Source: Hydnum rufescens UP504 (Eukaryota > Basidiomycota > Agaricomycetes > Cantharellales > Hydnaceae). From it: 64,000 bases of DNA. Shown here piece after piece: positions 11,803 through 24,570 of the stretch (within the stretch, counting starts at the first letter, position 1; each line of letters begins with the position of its first letter). The stretch spans positions 143,875-207,874 of the forward strand of contig MU128986.1 of NCBI GenBank assembly GCA_014904985.1, in the 5' to 3' direction. Position numbers and translations under genes: made by a program. The notes below the pieces were generated by a model that had not been told where the DNA came from, did not search any database, and saw only the letters and a program-made list of their open reading frames with translations.

Positions 11803-12551
11803 TACTGTATGCACACGAAGTCTAGCAAAGACAATTTTTTGTGACGTGACATTTGTGCTAACTTCAATTGCAAAGGGGGCGCAAGGATGTGTGACAGCAA
11901 AGTGACATCTTCTGGCTTTAATGATGAGATTCTCACTGATTGCGATGCTGATGGAGATACTGATCCGGACGTATCCTGCGATGAGAACGACAGAGATTAT
12001 TCCCACTCCGACAATGATAGACATGTTGCCATATTTCCAGTGACCCGTCTTTGATCCAGCCGGTCCCAGACACCCGAAACTGAAGTGTAGTGTGATTGGG
12101 CAACTCATCGAGATCGATGACTAGCTTCTGCGCATGACCATACTCTTTGTCAGCAATAAATCTAGTTCTCTATCGTTTTATCTGACGGGTCTCTAGATAC
12201 ATGTTTATACTTGAATCCCGAGAAATGCCCACTCTTTTCCCTATTCCTTCTTGAAAAACGGCCATATCGCGGTTTCCCCATTCTCATTCATTTGTTTATT
12301 CCATGATTTGATCTTTTGTCCGCTTCCTGTTTCGTTGTCTTTTTTTCGCTCAAAATAAGCCCCCAGTAGCATAGAAAATTGGTTTCTATGACCAGAACTG
12401 AGTAATTAGGGACTTTGCCAATTCTTCAGCTGTGTGACATCCTAGGGCATGTAACAAAGCAGCCCCCAAATGTGACAGGTCTGTTATGGGTTCTAGCAAC
12501 TTTTTCACGAATGTGACGTGACACTTTGCTACACTTCGTGCGTGTACAGTA
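11803..12551. mobile_element. Possible non-autonomous element with imperfect inverted ends
   Basis: The left end TACTGTATGCACACGAAGT and the right end read in reverse, TACTGTACACGCACGAAGT, match with a few differences. Both are followed by TAGCAAAG and, further in, a GTGACGTGACA word. The interior of about 750 bases shows only weak open frames. No target duplication was found. It could instead be two diverged inverted copies of a shorter repeat. Confidence 0.4.
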
Positions 12552-13619
12552 GCTGCGACGATCTGTGGAGCGCCTCAAACCTCCTGCGTGCTATTTCTCA
12601 AAACTATGGTACCGATGTATCAGGATCCACGGGCGCCTCTTGTAGGGCGCTTGATTACATATTTGAAGCCCATCTAGGACCCAAAATCCCGGGATTTACC
12701 ATTAGGTTCTTGGTCAAAATCGCCGTCAAAATGTGGAACTGGACTACCGGTTGGTCTGGTGCTTGCAGGGACCACCTCATGGCGTTTCAGCAGCAGCTCC
12801 ACTCCATCATTTTATTTACGGTATTACATAATTTATTTAAGCTTTTCGTCCGATCGGGGGATTTATCTTCTTTCATTCCGGCTCCGAGGCGACAATCGTT
12901 GGATCCCACAGCTATGGAGGTTTACTTATTTCGTACAACTTAGACGTGGCGTTCGCGGACGGGGTTGACAGGGACCTACGTGAGGGCGAAACTTTACGTT
13001 TCGCCCGGCTAATATTAGTCCGAAGATGCCAACTCCTTTAATAAGCTTTTTGGGTGGATACAAATTGGTGTTTAATTGGGTTTTCAACCGAGATTTCTTT
13101 TCGCCGGTTGTCGGGCGCCCACCTATGGCTGGAAGGAAAGACCTCTCGCAAGGGCGCCTAAATGGCTTACTGTACGTATACGTGGCGAAACGATGACGCG
13201 GCGTGGCTGACGCTTCCGGGGCCCGAGTGAGTCACACACACGTGCTCAGGCCCGAGTAAAAGTCGCAATCAATAATTAGTGATCTCTTCCACGGAGCCGA
13301 AAAGGGAGACGCGAAGGATGGCATGAGCCGCACTGCCAAACAAGGGGGTCCATCTCGCCCATTTTGCTCCCAACCCATTCAGTCGCCCTTCCGCAGGATT
13401 TATCTATATCAACCATGCTTTTCGCCCGTGTTGATTCCACGGCGCCCGTGAAGCCACGCTTACCCACACTTTATGAGGGCTACTTCTTGCTGCGTCTGAT
13501 TCATCAGACGCGTACGCTCATCGTCCCACATTCTCATTTACCCCCTTCATCCCCACCTCTTCCATCTCTCCCTCACGTCCCCACGCCCTCCCCACGTGCC
13601 CCGCTTCAACACGAGCCCC
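12552..13619. other. Upstream region of the PDR transporter gene
   Basis: About 1 kb without a credible gene. The part near 13500-13619 is pyrimidine-rich (repeated CCCTCC, CATCTCTCC words), which is common just upstream of fungal start codons and may be the 5' leader and core promoter. I could not find a clear TATA box or a known drug-response element. Confidence 0.4.
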
Positions 13620-16600
13620 ATGGCAGATCGGCGGTCTCAGAGCCAAGTAAGCCCAACAACCGAAAAGGGCAACGTCGACGAAGAAGATGGGAATTCTGCT
13701 GCTACCATACCCGTCGCCAACCTTGACAGCCACCCCGTGGACGTAGAGCACGCAAAGGCAGAGTTTGAAGCGCTCAGTCGTTCCTTCTCCCGTGCCTCCT
13801 CCCTCCACCGCGTGCAGTCGGGCCAAAAATCACTAGAAGACCCCGACGACGACGACTTTGATCTCCGATCCTTCCTCGTGAGTCCCATCTCCAGCCTCAT
13901 GCCTCCCACCCCTTCTTACTCTCCCTTGATACTCTCCCTTGAATAGCATTCCACAAATGCTCGCAACCAGGGAGCAGGCATCAAAACTAAGCGTATCGGT
14001 GTCGAATGGAAAGATGTCCAAGTCATCGGCTCTGGTGGAATAAAACTCCACGTCCGTCGCTTCCCCGACGCCGTCAAGGAGTTCTTTCTCTCCCCCATGA
14101 CGATTGCCCTCAATTTCCTCCCCAAATCCTGGAATCCCTTGTTGCCAGCCCCGAAGCCTCTCCTCGAGGGATTCACTGGTCTTGCCAAGCCCGGCGAAAT
14201 GGTCCTCGTCCTCGGTCGTCCTGGCAGCGGATGCTCCACGTTCCTTAAAACTATAGCTGGTAATCGCGCTGAATATCTCGCCATCAACGGCAATATTTTA
14301 TATTCTGGGGTCCCTGCTCTGGAATTCATCAAACGCTACAAGGGCGAGACTGTGTACAATCCGGAAGGTCACATATTATCTCCCCTTTCGGGTAAACAAT
14401 TTCAGCCGTCTCAAATGTTTGCTGTCCTTAGATGACGTTCATTACGCTACTTTGACTGTCGGCCAGACTCTGCAATTCGCTTTGTCAACGAAAACTCCCG
14501 GAAAACGTCTCCCCGATGTCTCCAAATCTGAATTCATCACCCAGGTCCGCGACCTCCTCCTTCGCATGCTCAATATCACCCACACAAAGGACATTCTCGT
14601 TGGAAACGAATTCGTACGAGGCATCAGTGGGGGCGAGCGCAAACGAGTCAGTATCGCCGAAATGATGGCTACGGGTGCATGTGAGTCTCTCTAATTTATT
14701 CCCCCACAATTCATTTTAAACTCACTTCGTACCTAGGCGTACTATCGTATGATAACAGCACCCGTGGTCTTGATGCTTCCACCGCCCTCGACTATGCCAA
14801 ATCCATCCGCATCATGACAGATATCTTCCATATGACTACCTTTGTCTCTATTTACCAAGCGGGCGAGGGTATCTACGAGCAGTTCGACAAGGTCCTTGTC
14901 ATCGACGAGGGGCGCCAGGTCTACTTTGGTCCCACCAAAGATGCCCGGCGTTACTTCGTTGACATGGGCTTTAAGGACTTTCCACGCCAGACCACCGCCG
15001 ATTACCTCACCGGCTGCACAGATCCAAATGAGCGCCAGTACCAGACGGGTCGCAGTGCAGATGATGTCCCCTCCACCTCTGCAGCGATGGCCAAATACTA
15101 CTTGGACAGCCCCATATTCCAAGCCGTGAAGGCGGACATCGAGCTCTATCGCAAGCAGCTTGCCGACGACTATCCAGTTGAAGAATTCAAGGAGGCCGTA
15201 TTGCAGACCAAGGGCAGAGGCAGTCCCAAGAACTCTTCCTATACTGTCTCGTTCCTGGCCCAGTGCCAGGCTATTGCCCGTCGCCAGCTTGAACTTCGGT
15301 GCAGTTTTCTTTTGCCATGCACCCTCATTTGAAGCTGCTTCTTACGGCCCTCTCGCCTTTCCAGAACTCAGGATCAGTTCGCCTGGTCCACGGGTCTGAG
15401 CACGACTATTGGGATCGCCATTATTATCGGTTCCCTCTTCCTTAACATGCCCCGTACCTCGGGTGGCGCTTTCACTCGCGGTGGCGCTCTCTTCATCTCG
15501 TGAGTAGTGCACTCATCTCCCCAAGACCCTGGCTTTCTCCTGACGGCGTTTCTGCTCTCATAGCCTCCTCTTCAATGCGTTCGTGGCCTACGGCGAGCTA
15601 CCTACCCAAATGATGGGACGTCCCATCCTTCAGAAGCAAGTCGGATACACCTTATTCCGCCCTGCCGCATATAGTTTAGGTACCTTGGTCGCCGATATGC
15701 CTATTGGCGCCTTCCAGATCATGATGTTCTCCATCGTCGTTTATCTGTTCGTCCTTTCTTTCTTTGTTTTTTGGTCGACTAGTGAACTTGTTACTGACAT
15801 CGCGATTATGCTTGTACAGTCTCTGTCATCTGACTCGCACTGCCGGCGCGTTCTTCACGTTCTATTTCATCGTCTTGACCACGTTCTACGCGATGACAAC
15901 GTTCTTCCGATTGATTGGGACCGTCACCCAGGACTACAACGTGGCAGCGCGGCTCGCTGCTTTAATCGTGACTACCATGGTTGCCTGTGAGTAACTTTTA
16001 GCTTACTCTTCCTGTCGCCCTCGTGTCGTGACTAAGTGACTCCCCTCTTTCGCTCCTCTGGTTACGATAATTAGACTCGGGCTACCTGATCCCCGTATTC
16101 CAAATGAAGCGTTGGCTCTTCTGGATCTACCACATTAACCCGGTGAACTATGGCTTTTCGGCGCTGATGGAGAACGAGTTCAAACGCATCAACTTGTTGT
16201 GCGAGGGTGGAGATATCGTCCCGAGGAACATGGATGGACTCACGCAGTATGGTACAACACTTGGCCCGAATCAGGTCTGTACGCTCCCGGGGTCAACGCC
16301 CGGGAGCACGATCGTGACGGGGGCTGCATATATCCGGAAAGGTCCGTCATTTCAGGGAGACTTGGCTGGGTTGTTGATTTCTGATGTACGCGTCTTTTCC
16401 CCCTGGGGATACAGCCTTCACGTACTCTCCAGGTCAGCAATGGCGCAACATTGGTATTTTGATCGTGTTTTTCGTTGGCTTCCAGATCATGCAGATGATC
16501 GCCATCGAGTACACGCAGAGTGCTGTTCCGCCAGCTATTGTGATCTTCGAGCGGGAGGATGCGGAGAAGAAGAAGCTGAATGAGCGCCTGATGGAGCGCA

Positions 16601-19600
16601 AGGAGGCTGCCCGCCGCGGAGAGCTGGAACAGGATCTGAAAGGTCTGATCAAGACGAAGAAACCATTCACGTGGGAGAGGCTGGGCTATACCGTACCCGT
16701 GGCTGGCGGACGAAAGAAGCTCTTAAGTGAGGTCTATGGGTATGTGCTGGTGAGTGATTTTTGGTGTTTTGCTTCTGGATTGAGGTGCTGACGCTTCTTC
16801 TCGGCGTGCGTGCCTGTGCGTGTAGCCCGGAACACTTACGGCACTGATGGGTGCTTCTGGGGCTGGTAAAACTACACTTCTGGACGTGTTGGCCCTACGC
16901 AAGAACGTCGGAGTCATCACGGGAGAAATGCTCATTTCCGGCAGACCGGTAGATGTCGATTTCCAGCGCGGGACTGCTTACTGTGAACAACTCGATGGTG
17001 GGTGGTTCGCACTCATCGACTGATATATTTCCCCCCATTCACATTCTGAGCAATTTCCCGGGACGTCTCTAGTACACGAAACGACGGCTACGGTTCGTGA
17101 GGCAATGCGATTCTCCGCGTATCTTCGTCAGTCGTACGATGTTCCTCAGTCAGAGAAAGATGCTGTGAGGATCTTCGCCTCTGCTTGGTGCGATCACGTT
17201 GTCTCTGACGTACATCTTGCCTGTTCAGTACGTTGAGGAGATCATCGAGCTGCTTGAACTGCAAGACCTGGCCGACGCCATGATCGGCTCCCCCGGACTT
17301 GGACTGGGCGTGGAGGCGCGCAAAAGGCTTACGATCGGTGTCGAGTTGGCTGCCAAGCCACAGTTGCTGTTGTTCTTGGACGAGCCGACCTCTGGACTAG
17401 ACGGCCAGTCAGCGTTCAATGTTGTGCGCTTCTTGCGCAAGTTGGCCGCGGCGGGACAGGCTATTCTATGCACGATTCATCAGCCAAATAGTATGCTTTT
17501 TGAGCACTTTGGTGAGGCGGATTTTATTTTTATGTGTGATGGTGGGTGCTGATGGTCTCTCTTTGTATCTAGATCGCCTGCTGTTATTGCAGAAGGGCGG
17601 AGAGACGGTCTACTTTGGTGATATTGGTCCGGACAGCAGGGTCCTGGTTGATTATTTTGCGAGGAACGGCGCACCGTGCCCTCCTGATGCTAACCGTGAG
17701 TATGATGTTGTGACGAGATTTCATATTTGGGGAGACGAAGCTGATGTGTCGTCCTCTCTTTCTCCCCTTGTTCTTGTTCAGCGGCCGAGTTCATGCTGGA
17801 AGCTATCGGCGCTGGCTCGCGCAAACGCATTGGACGCAAGGACTGGGCTGAGGTTTGTTTGCCCACTTTGTCTCTTAACTCCAATTTCAGCGCTGAATCT
17901 TTCTTACCGCAGATCTACTTAGATTCGCCCGAGTTCCAGGAGAATAAGCGGATGATCGAGAAGATCAAGAGCGACAGTCTTGCGAACAATTATGAGGAAG
18001 AAGGCCCAGGGATCGTACGCACCGAGTACGCCACGCCTTGGCTTTATCAGCTTAAGATCGTTACTCTCAGGACCTTCCGGTCCTTCTGGCGTCAGGCTGA
18101 TTATGGATTCACGTGAGCGCTGCCCACTTTTTTTGATTCAGTCAATGTTGTGACTGATGTTTTTGGATTGGATCATAGGCGTCTCTTCTCTCATGGAATT
18201 ATCGCTCTTCTTATTGCATTAACCTTCTTGAACTTGCCGCGTAATGTCGCCTCAGTGCAGTTCCGTGTTTTCGTTATCTTCTTCGCCTCGGTATGTTGTT
18301 TCTCATTCTAGAATTCTTGGTGGCCGTGGGGAACAACGATCGACTGATCGCTGCATCGCGTGGATTGGGATAGATCTTGCCTGCAGTCATTATCGCCCAA
18401 GTGGAGCCGATGTTCATCATGGGGCGACAGACGTTCATCCGTGAAGCGAGCTCGAAGATGTACTCGCAGCCGATCTTTGCCATCGCCCAGCTTGCGGCGG
18501 AGATGCCGTACTCTGCCTTGTGTGGGCTCGTGTACTATTTGCTGTTCTACTTCCCGACCAGGTTCAACTTTGACTCGTCCCGGGCTGGGTATGTGTTCTT
18601 GATGATCATGGTTGCGGAGATCTACGCTGTCACACTGTGCGTGTTTTTTTTTTCGCCGTTTGTTTCTTGTGTTATGCAACGGAGGAGACTGAACGATGTG
18701 ATTTGTTTGATTCAGTGGCCAGACCGTGGCTGCGATCAGTCCAACTATTCCGGTGAGCAGATTCCTTTGACGTTCTTATCCACTCTGCGTTGATTTTGAT
18801 TTTGATTTTTCCCCTTTGTGACGATAGGTCGCTGCGTTGTTCAATCCCTTCATACTCATTCTTTACGGTTTGTTCTGCGGTGTTACGATTACGCAACCTA
18901 ATGTTCGTTTGCTACTTCTTTCCGTGTTTTTAAATTACTGGTTTCCTAATTCTGGCCGGCGTTATCTTGCGTGTATGCGTCTAGATGCCCAAGTTCTGGA
19001 GGTCGTGGATGTACCAGGAAAGTTTCATCTCGGGGGTTGATTTTTTCAGATACTGATCGTTGATTCTCTTCCCTCCCCTTCTTTCTTCTTTACAACAGTT
19101 GGACCCCTTGACTCGTCTGGTTTCAGGTCTCATTGTCACCGAGATGCACGATCTTAAAATCACATGCGGTCAGTACTCAGTCTTCGTTTCGTCATTTCGG
19201 GCAGAAAGAAGTCTGACGGAATATTATGCGTGTACAGATCCAAGTGAATTCTACGTGTTTAACCCACCAAGCGGTCAAACGTGTGGGGAGTACGCATCGG
19301 CATTCGTGACAAAGGCTGGGGGCTACCTCAACAACTTGAATGCCACGGCGCAGTGCCAATACTGCAAGTATGCGACGGGAGACGACTACTACAAGCCGCT
19401 AAATATCAGCTTTGACAATCGATGGCGCGACCTTGGGATCTTTATTGCTTTCCTTGTGTTCAATATCTTTCTGGTGAGTGTTTGCGCTTCTTGTTTTGTT
19501 TTGTTTTGTGGCAGGATTGTCCGTGGGTATGCTAATCTTTTGCGTCCTTTTCACTTCCTTTCCGCACCTACAGACCATCCTTGCATCGAAGCTCTTCCGC

Positions 19601-19615
19601 TTTGCGAAACGATGA
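13620..19615 (+). CDS. PDR-type ABCG transporter (pleiotropic drug resistance family)
   Basis: Full-size fungal PDR pump of about 1,440 residues in the (NBD-TMD)x2 order, a plasma-membrane exporter of drugs, lipids or xenobiotics. The start is the ATG at 13620 (MADRRSQSQ); the stop is TGA at 19613-19615 after LFRFAKR. NBD1 has Walker [14 protein letters not shown] (near 14215), signature [11 protein letters not shown] (near 14620) and the degenerate Walker [13 protein letters not shown] with N where catalytic E is expected. NBD2 has [12 protein letters not shown] (near 16850), [13 protein letters not shown] (near 17375) and the degenerate signature [13 protein letters not shown]. This asymmetry is normal for the family. 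Two groups of hydrophobic segments follow the NBDs, and a Cys-containing loop (CGEYASAF to CQYC) lies before the last helix. Many short introns; I resolved, for example, GT at 16342 to AG at 16418, which restores AAYIRKAFTYSPG. No break was seen, so it is probably functional. Confidence 0.93.
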
Positions 19616-20609
19616 GCCTGGTTGTTGTTGTCGCACATGCTTTTATCGGACTGTCTCTCGTCATTCGTGCCTGCCCTTTTTTCTTTGTCCAAGTGATGCC
19701 CCTTCCACTTTGCATAAATTATAACAAACCAACGATTACACCATGACTCTGCCACATTTTCATCCTGTGTCTTTCGATCTCGATCTCCGATCTTGTCGTC
19801 TCGCACTGCAAAATTCCAAATACCCCCACTTAACCTCTCCACACCCTACATTACAGCATTGCACCACCAGTACACGATTTCGCTTCCAGACAACACCGGT
19901 TCCACAGTGTCCCCCTTTTCTCCCATCTTCGGCACCCGGCCCTCTCCTCGTTGTCTAGTCTCGTCTCGTCCAGAATGCGATGTGCAGTGTAATTCATGAT
20001 CTCCTAGTCCCGTCTTCTTAGACTCCTATATACGTGATATACGTACGATACGATATTTAAATCCAAAAAAAGGCTTGATGGTGCTCAACGCCGATGTCGA
20101 TGCCAAAGACATCCCCGCTCGCTAGTACCTCGCCCCCCAGCCTCTATCAAGCGATAGGCTGAGAGAAGATTTACATAGAGATATGCATTACATACTACAC
20201 CCCGACTCTTACGTAAGTAAGGTAGCGGGGATTTTAGAGTCCAAGGCTGTCACGGATGCCAACCAGGTTACAAGAGAGCATCACCCCTCATAACCTTCAC
20301 TGTGTATCTTCCTTCCTTGCGTTGCCTTTAACTCATACAGCATTAGTCGCCTTCAGACTCTTTGTCTTTTAGGCCACAATGTTTCCCACGCTATATTGCT
20401 GCGTCTATCGATATGGCACTGACAAATTCCACCCTGCCCAGACCACCTCTCCGCGCAAAGCTGTCCTTTCTGTCCTTGACCTCTGTCTACATTTCACTGC
20501 AGTATACAAGGCATACTCCGGGGGTTGAGGGACAGCCGATGTGACACATCGTGCCGCAAGACACCAGCTCTTCAGACTCCGAACGACGACACGCTCTCGC
20601 ATTATCACC
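19616..20609. other. Intergenic region, no gene recognised
   Basis: About 1 kb between the PDR stop and the next start codon. It probably holds the transporter 3' UTR and the promoter of the next gene. Open frames here are short and show no recognisable domain. Confidence 0.5.
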
Positions 20610-21357
20610 ATGTCCCATTCAACAATTAAACTTGATGCCATGTCCCAGGAGATGGTCGACACTATGGTGGACTACGAAATTGCTGCACAGACATGCATTC
20701 GTCACCTCCGCACGTCTGACCGGGCCGTAGTGACACCACTGTGGGCGAAACTGGGGGAGGAGTTTCGGAAGGATCATAACACGCATCCAAGCAAACCGCT
20801 ATCCGCTCGGGAAGCAAGGAAGGCTTTCCACTCGAAGAACGCGTCGTTTTTTTTTGATCTCGCACCGAAGCCTTCTCGTCCTCTTGAGCAGTAAGTACAC
20901 ACCGTTTTATCGTGTGTTGTCCTCTTCACATATCGCTCCGCTTAGTTACATCAGAATGTTGTTTGCCGCTCAAGGCGCGATGCAACTCCTGGCCCTGGAG
21001 AAAGCGGATCACCCCCAGGGTCGAGAAATCAGCCGCCAGTCCGACGTTAAAGTGTAGGCGATGTCTTATCTTGTTCATAATACCCAGCTGATCACTCTCC
21101 TCCCCAGTGAAGAGATACTTCGGGCTGGAGGCTTGTGGGACGCGTCCAAGGCCCATCACGTGCACCAGCTGCTCCGTACGGAGCCGTTCAATACGACGAT
21201 TCGTTGCCGCGACCAACTGTCGGGCGATGTGGTGAAGTACCTGGTGGTGGACCATGGTGCAACCGCCTTGAAGGGCACTTTCTACGAGCTTCAGGACGAA
21301 AGCGGTCACTTGAAGACGGTGACGGAGGAAGAACTGGATGCGATGCGTCTTCAATAA
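20610..21357 (+). CDS. Hypothetical protein, about 210 residues, three exons
   Basis: I do not recognise the family. The ATG at 20610 (MSHSTIKLDAMSQEM) opens a mostly helical, charged protein. Splicing at GT 20892 to AG near 20945 gives EHYIRMLFAAQGAMQLLALE, and at GT 21055 to AG 21108 gives KVEEILRAGGLWDASKAHH. The frame then stays open to TAA at 21355-21357 (ELDAMRLQ). Both introns have good GT-AG ends and join open frames exactly, which supports a real gene. There is no signal peptide or membrane segment. It is transcribed in the same direction as the PDR gene. Confidence 0.7.
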
Positions 21358-21920
21358 CCCCCACAATCCCCTTTCCCCCCAGATATTTCTTTTCTTCCAT
21401 CCTCTGGTCTGCACCGACATGGGATTGTTGTCGGCATCGTACCCCCCTTTTTCATCATATTGCAGGTATAATGAATGTACGTCTATACATTTCAATTATT
21501 CAGACGAGGTCCTAGACGTTTCTTGGTGTTCATTGTACATAACCCATCATGGGACCATCAGATAAGACAGCATTCAAATTGTTTCTCAGGACAGAATTCA
21601 CATCGTAGGAATATAGTCAAACGAATGGTACAGGCGCAGGCGCATCAAAGTGATATGAAAACCCAGAGAGAATATTAACGCCAGGGAAGCGGAAGCGACG
21701 TGCACGGCACATCACGACAGTGGGAGAAAGGGGACGTACGGAACATAAAGCCGAGAAGGGAAAAGTAAATGGACTGCCAGGGCACGCCAGCAAAGGGGGA
21801 CGATATGAAGTGGTGGAGGCGGAGGCGGAGGGACACGATCAATAATATGATGTACTCCTACGGCCTTCTGAAATAGTAAGTGATCAGGCGTTGAATGAAT
21901 GGCTTTGTTTGTCGTGCTCT

Positions 21921-22571
21921 TCACACCCTCCCTCCGGCGGCACCGTATGCATTTGCGTGCCGTTCCCCGTCTGTGGGTCTTGCGTGAACTGGGGAATTGA
22001 ACGATGATCTCTTGGGGAATCTTGAGGTTGGAAGTCGATGGAGCTGTGTAGGAGTAGGAGAGATATCTGCCTCGTTAATTAGATCCCATCCGTCCCTCAT
22101 TGGAGGTGGATCAGGGAGGCGGAGTTTGAATCTGAGTGAGTCAACGGAGTGAGTACGGCGACGAAACTTGCCAGACGGTGATCTGTTCTTCGCGGGCAAA
22201 GGATGCGATAGACGTGATAGGTCATCGACCCATGATGGAAGCCTTTCTTCATCATCTGGGGGCGTTCGGGAGGGCGGCAGGCGAGGGGTGGGTGATGGTG
22301 GCGTGACTAGTGATGCTGGGTGTAAACTAGGTGTCAAGGACGACGACCCCGAGGAACTCATTGGTATTGATCCCCAAGTGGCACTGATATCTTCTTTGAC
22401 CGTCGAAGGCGCATGCCGTAGTCTATACAATGCTATGAGACGTTCATTCACTGCCTCTTGATCCTGAAGGAAGATTGCATCTCGAGGGGGAACACGCAAT
22501 GAGCGCCTCTTATCAGAGACGGCAATGATCGTCGCCTTGGTGTATTTGTGTGCGGATGGGGGAGTGCTCAA
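21921..22571 (-). CDS. Hypothetical Ser/Pro-rich protein (start uncertain)
   Basis: A 216-codon minus-strand frame ending at 21921 with low-complexity Ser, Pro and Arg content, including SSSGSSSLTPS and TPPSPTPRLPPSRTPP. A more ordered stretch, RDAIFLQDQEAVNERLIALY, lies near the N-terminus. The frame has no ATG at its left edge (the codon at 22571 is TTG), and an in-frame stop lies about 50 bases further upstream, so the true start is probably on an upstream exon that I cannot place. The head faces the F-box gene less than 200 bases away, so the two may share a promoter. Likely disordered and regulatory; no domain recognised. Confidence 0.5.
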   Translation of the reverse strand: MSTPPSAHKYTKATIIAVSDKRRSLRVPPRDAIFLQDQEAVNERLIALYRLRHAPSTVKEDISATWGSIPMSSSGSSSLTPSLHPASLVTPPSPTPRLPPSRTPPDDEERLPSWVDDLSRLSHPLPAKNRSPSGKFRRRTHSVDSLRFKLRLPDPPPMRDGWDLINEADISPTPTQLHRLPTSRFPKRSSFNSPVHARPTDGERHANAYGAAGGRV

Positions 22572-22754
22572 CCGTCCAGGAGTCTTCCGATGGAAGGTGG
22601 AGATGGGAGACCTTCAGGGGGGTTATCCCTTGCATGTAACTTTGGAAGCGGGGGTTTTATGGGCATAAACGGACTTCCTACTCGGACCGTTGCCTGCGAC
22701 ACGTCTAGTCCAGGGCCCTCGTGGCTTGTGTCTCAACTATTTGTTCAGGAAACC

Positions 22755-24570
22755 ATGAGTGCTAATCGTCTCGGTCTGTTCGCACTCCCTCCTGAGATCC
22801 TTATTCACATCTTCGGACTTCTCGAGGGACGTCAGATCGCCAGATGCGGCACGGTGAGTCGTCGCCCGTTGTCCCTAGTCTTCCTCCCTGAATTTTGAAT
22901 TCCTTCAAGGTATGTTCCTACTTCAAGCATGTCATTGAGGGCTCGATCCTACTGCAGTATTTCGTCAAACTGGACATGTTCGGGTATACCGATGTTTCAG
23001 AATCTGTTGATGCACCTGGGATTCCCGCCACGCGCCTAAATCAACTTGAAAGCCACATCGACGCCTGGAATAATCTGGACTGGGTGGAATCTCACGTAGA
23101 TGCTCCGCCCCGGGACGGCATTTCTAATGCCTTCGGTGTACTCTGTCAAGGAATCTTTGCAATGTTCGATTCTAAGAGAGTGTACTGCATTCAGCTTCCA
23201 CATCTCGTACGAGGCACTCTATTTCGGAGATGGACGCTGGACGGTTTTGCATTCCCTGTCGATCAAATCGAAATCGATCCTTGTAATAATCTTCTTCTAG
23301 TGTTGTCAAGGCAAGTGCATTTGCTGATCGGGAATTATTCTTCTGTTAAACTTGCTTCCAACTCGTAGGGAGTATCTCCACCCAGATCCGGGTGTCATCG
23401 TCCATTTCCATCTCCGCACACTTTCCGATAATACTCCCCATCCAAGAGCTGTAAGTCACATTCTTGCTTCAATTCGTACAGGCGCAGGGGTCCCCCAGGT
23501 CCGAACCATGGGTCGGTTGCTCGGAGTCGCAGTGTGTTTCCCCTTTAAGCCAAGATTAGAAATATGGAACTGGATGACTGGCCAAAAAATGACAGTGTGT
23601 AATGAGCCGTTTCGTCCACTATCGTCGGGTCTTTAGTGTTCTTTATCTCCCCCTATGATCAGGTGTTAGACGTGAAAGATGACGACGACCCCCACAGTTA
23701 TCGTACTTTTGAATTTTTATCTGCCACATCCATTGTGGTTGTACGGGCAGTGGCTCTTGAAGTCTATCAGATCCGCATCGAAACTCCAGGGGCTCGGCCT
23801 GTCCATACAGCATCATTGTGCATGCCGTATCCGCATCTCAACGACTACTGTGTAACTCCTCGGGTCACCGCGAGCCCACGTTTGTCGCAGTGTATTGATC
23901 ACGGAAACCTCTCAGACTGCTCACCGTTCCCTTCTCCTTCCTTTCCATTGGCTGAGGACAATTATTATCTTAGCATTCACTGGAATGAGTATGACAGCGC
24001 ATCGAGGGCCTGGGCCCAATTCCATGTCCCTCTATCTTCTCTTCGGTGCTCTTCCATGGATGGAGACGCTTTGGAGATACCCTGGGAAACATGGTCAAAG
24101 GGTTTCTGTTCCCAGAATGGTGCTGGAGGAGAATGCAAGATGAGCGGAGGGCGACTCATATACTTCCCGAGTTCGTTCGGGCGCCGTCCCCATCCCTACG
24201 TCTCCCTCTTCGATCTCAATCGATCCAGAGCTGGTAAGCTCAGTAGGCCAAGCCCAGATCCGCGGACAGATTATGCACGATCTCAGGCAATAAAATTGGA
24301 TTTGAGGCCTGGTGAAATAAGGATGGAACGCCCCCATCCTGCCCATCTCACCTCTCGATCTTTCACCGTGGACGATTCCCTCTACGCCCCACGGGTGGCT
24401 TGTGATGATGAACACATCGTATTTTGGGGGGTACGTTATCTCTTCGTTCCTCGTTGATGAACCACCTTATTAATCCTCCTAAATCCAAGTCGAGAAGGAT
24501 GGCCGCAGATGGGGATGAAGATGAGGATAGTGTTTTGGCTCATAAATTGATCATATTGACCATGCGGTAA
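22755..24570 (+). CDS. F-box domain protein
   Basis: The ATG at 22755 begins MSANRLGLFALPPEILIHIF, a clear F-box (LPPEIL.HIF..L), the module that binds Skp1 in SCF ubiquitin ligases. The remaining roughly 500 residues resemble the long, beta-rich C-terminal region common in Agaricomycete F-box proteins and probably select the substrate. Introns I could place: 22853-22909, a GC-AG intron at 23311-23368 (AAG then GCAAGT), a 48-nt intron after PHPRA, and a short one beginning GTAATG near 23601 that restores the frame into FFISPYDQVLDV. The last exon (acidic, DGDEDEDSVLAHK, stop at 24568-24570) is inferred from a GT at 24431; without it the frame stops at 24457. Such genes are highly expanded in mushrooms, so a specific role cannot be given. 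Confidence 0.75.

Noticed and set aside
11683..12108. A 141-codon minus-strand frame with one hydrophobic stretch
   Set aside because: It overlaps the possible inverted-repeat element, has low-complexity Ile/Ser runs (SISISIAIS) and no recognisable domain.
12518..12943. A 141-codon plus-strand frame upstream of the PDR gene
   Set aside because: No domain and no conserved start; it begins inside the possible inverted-repeat element. Treated as chance.
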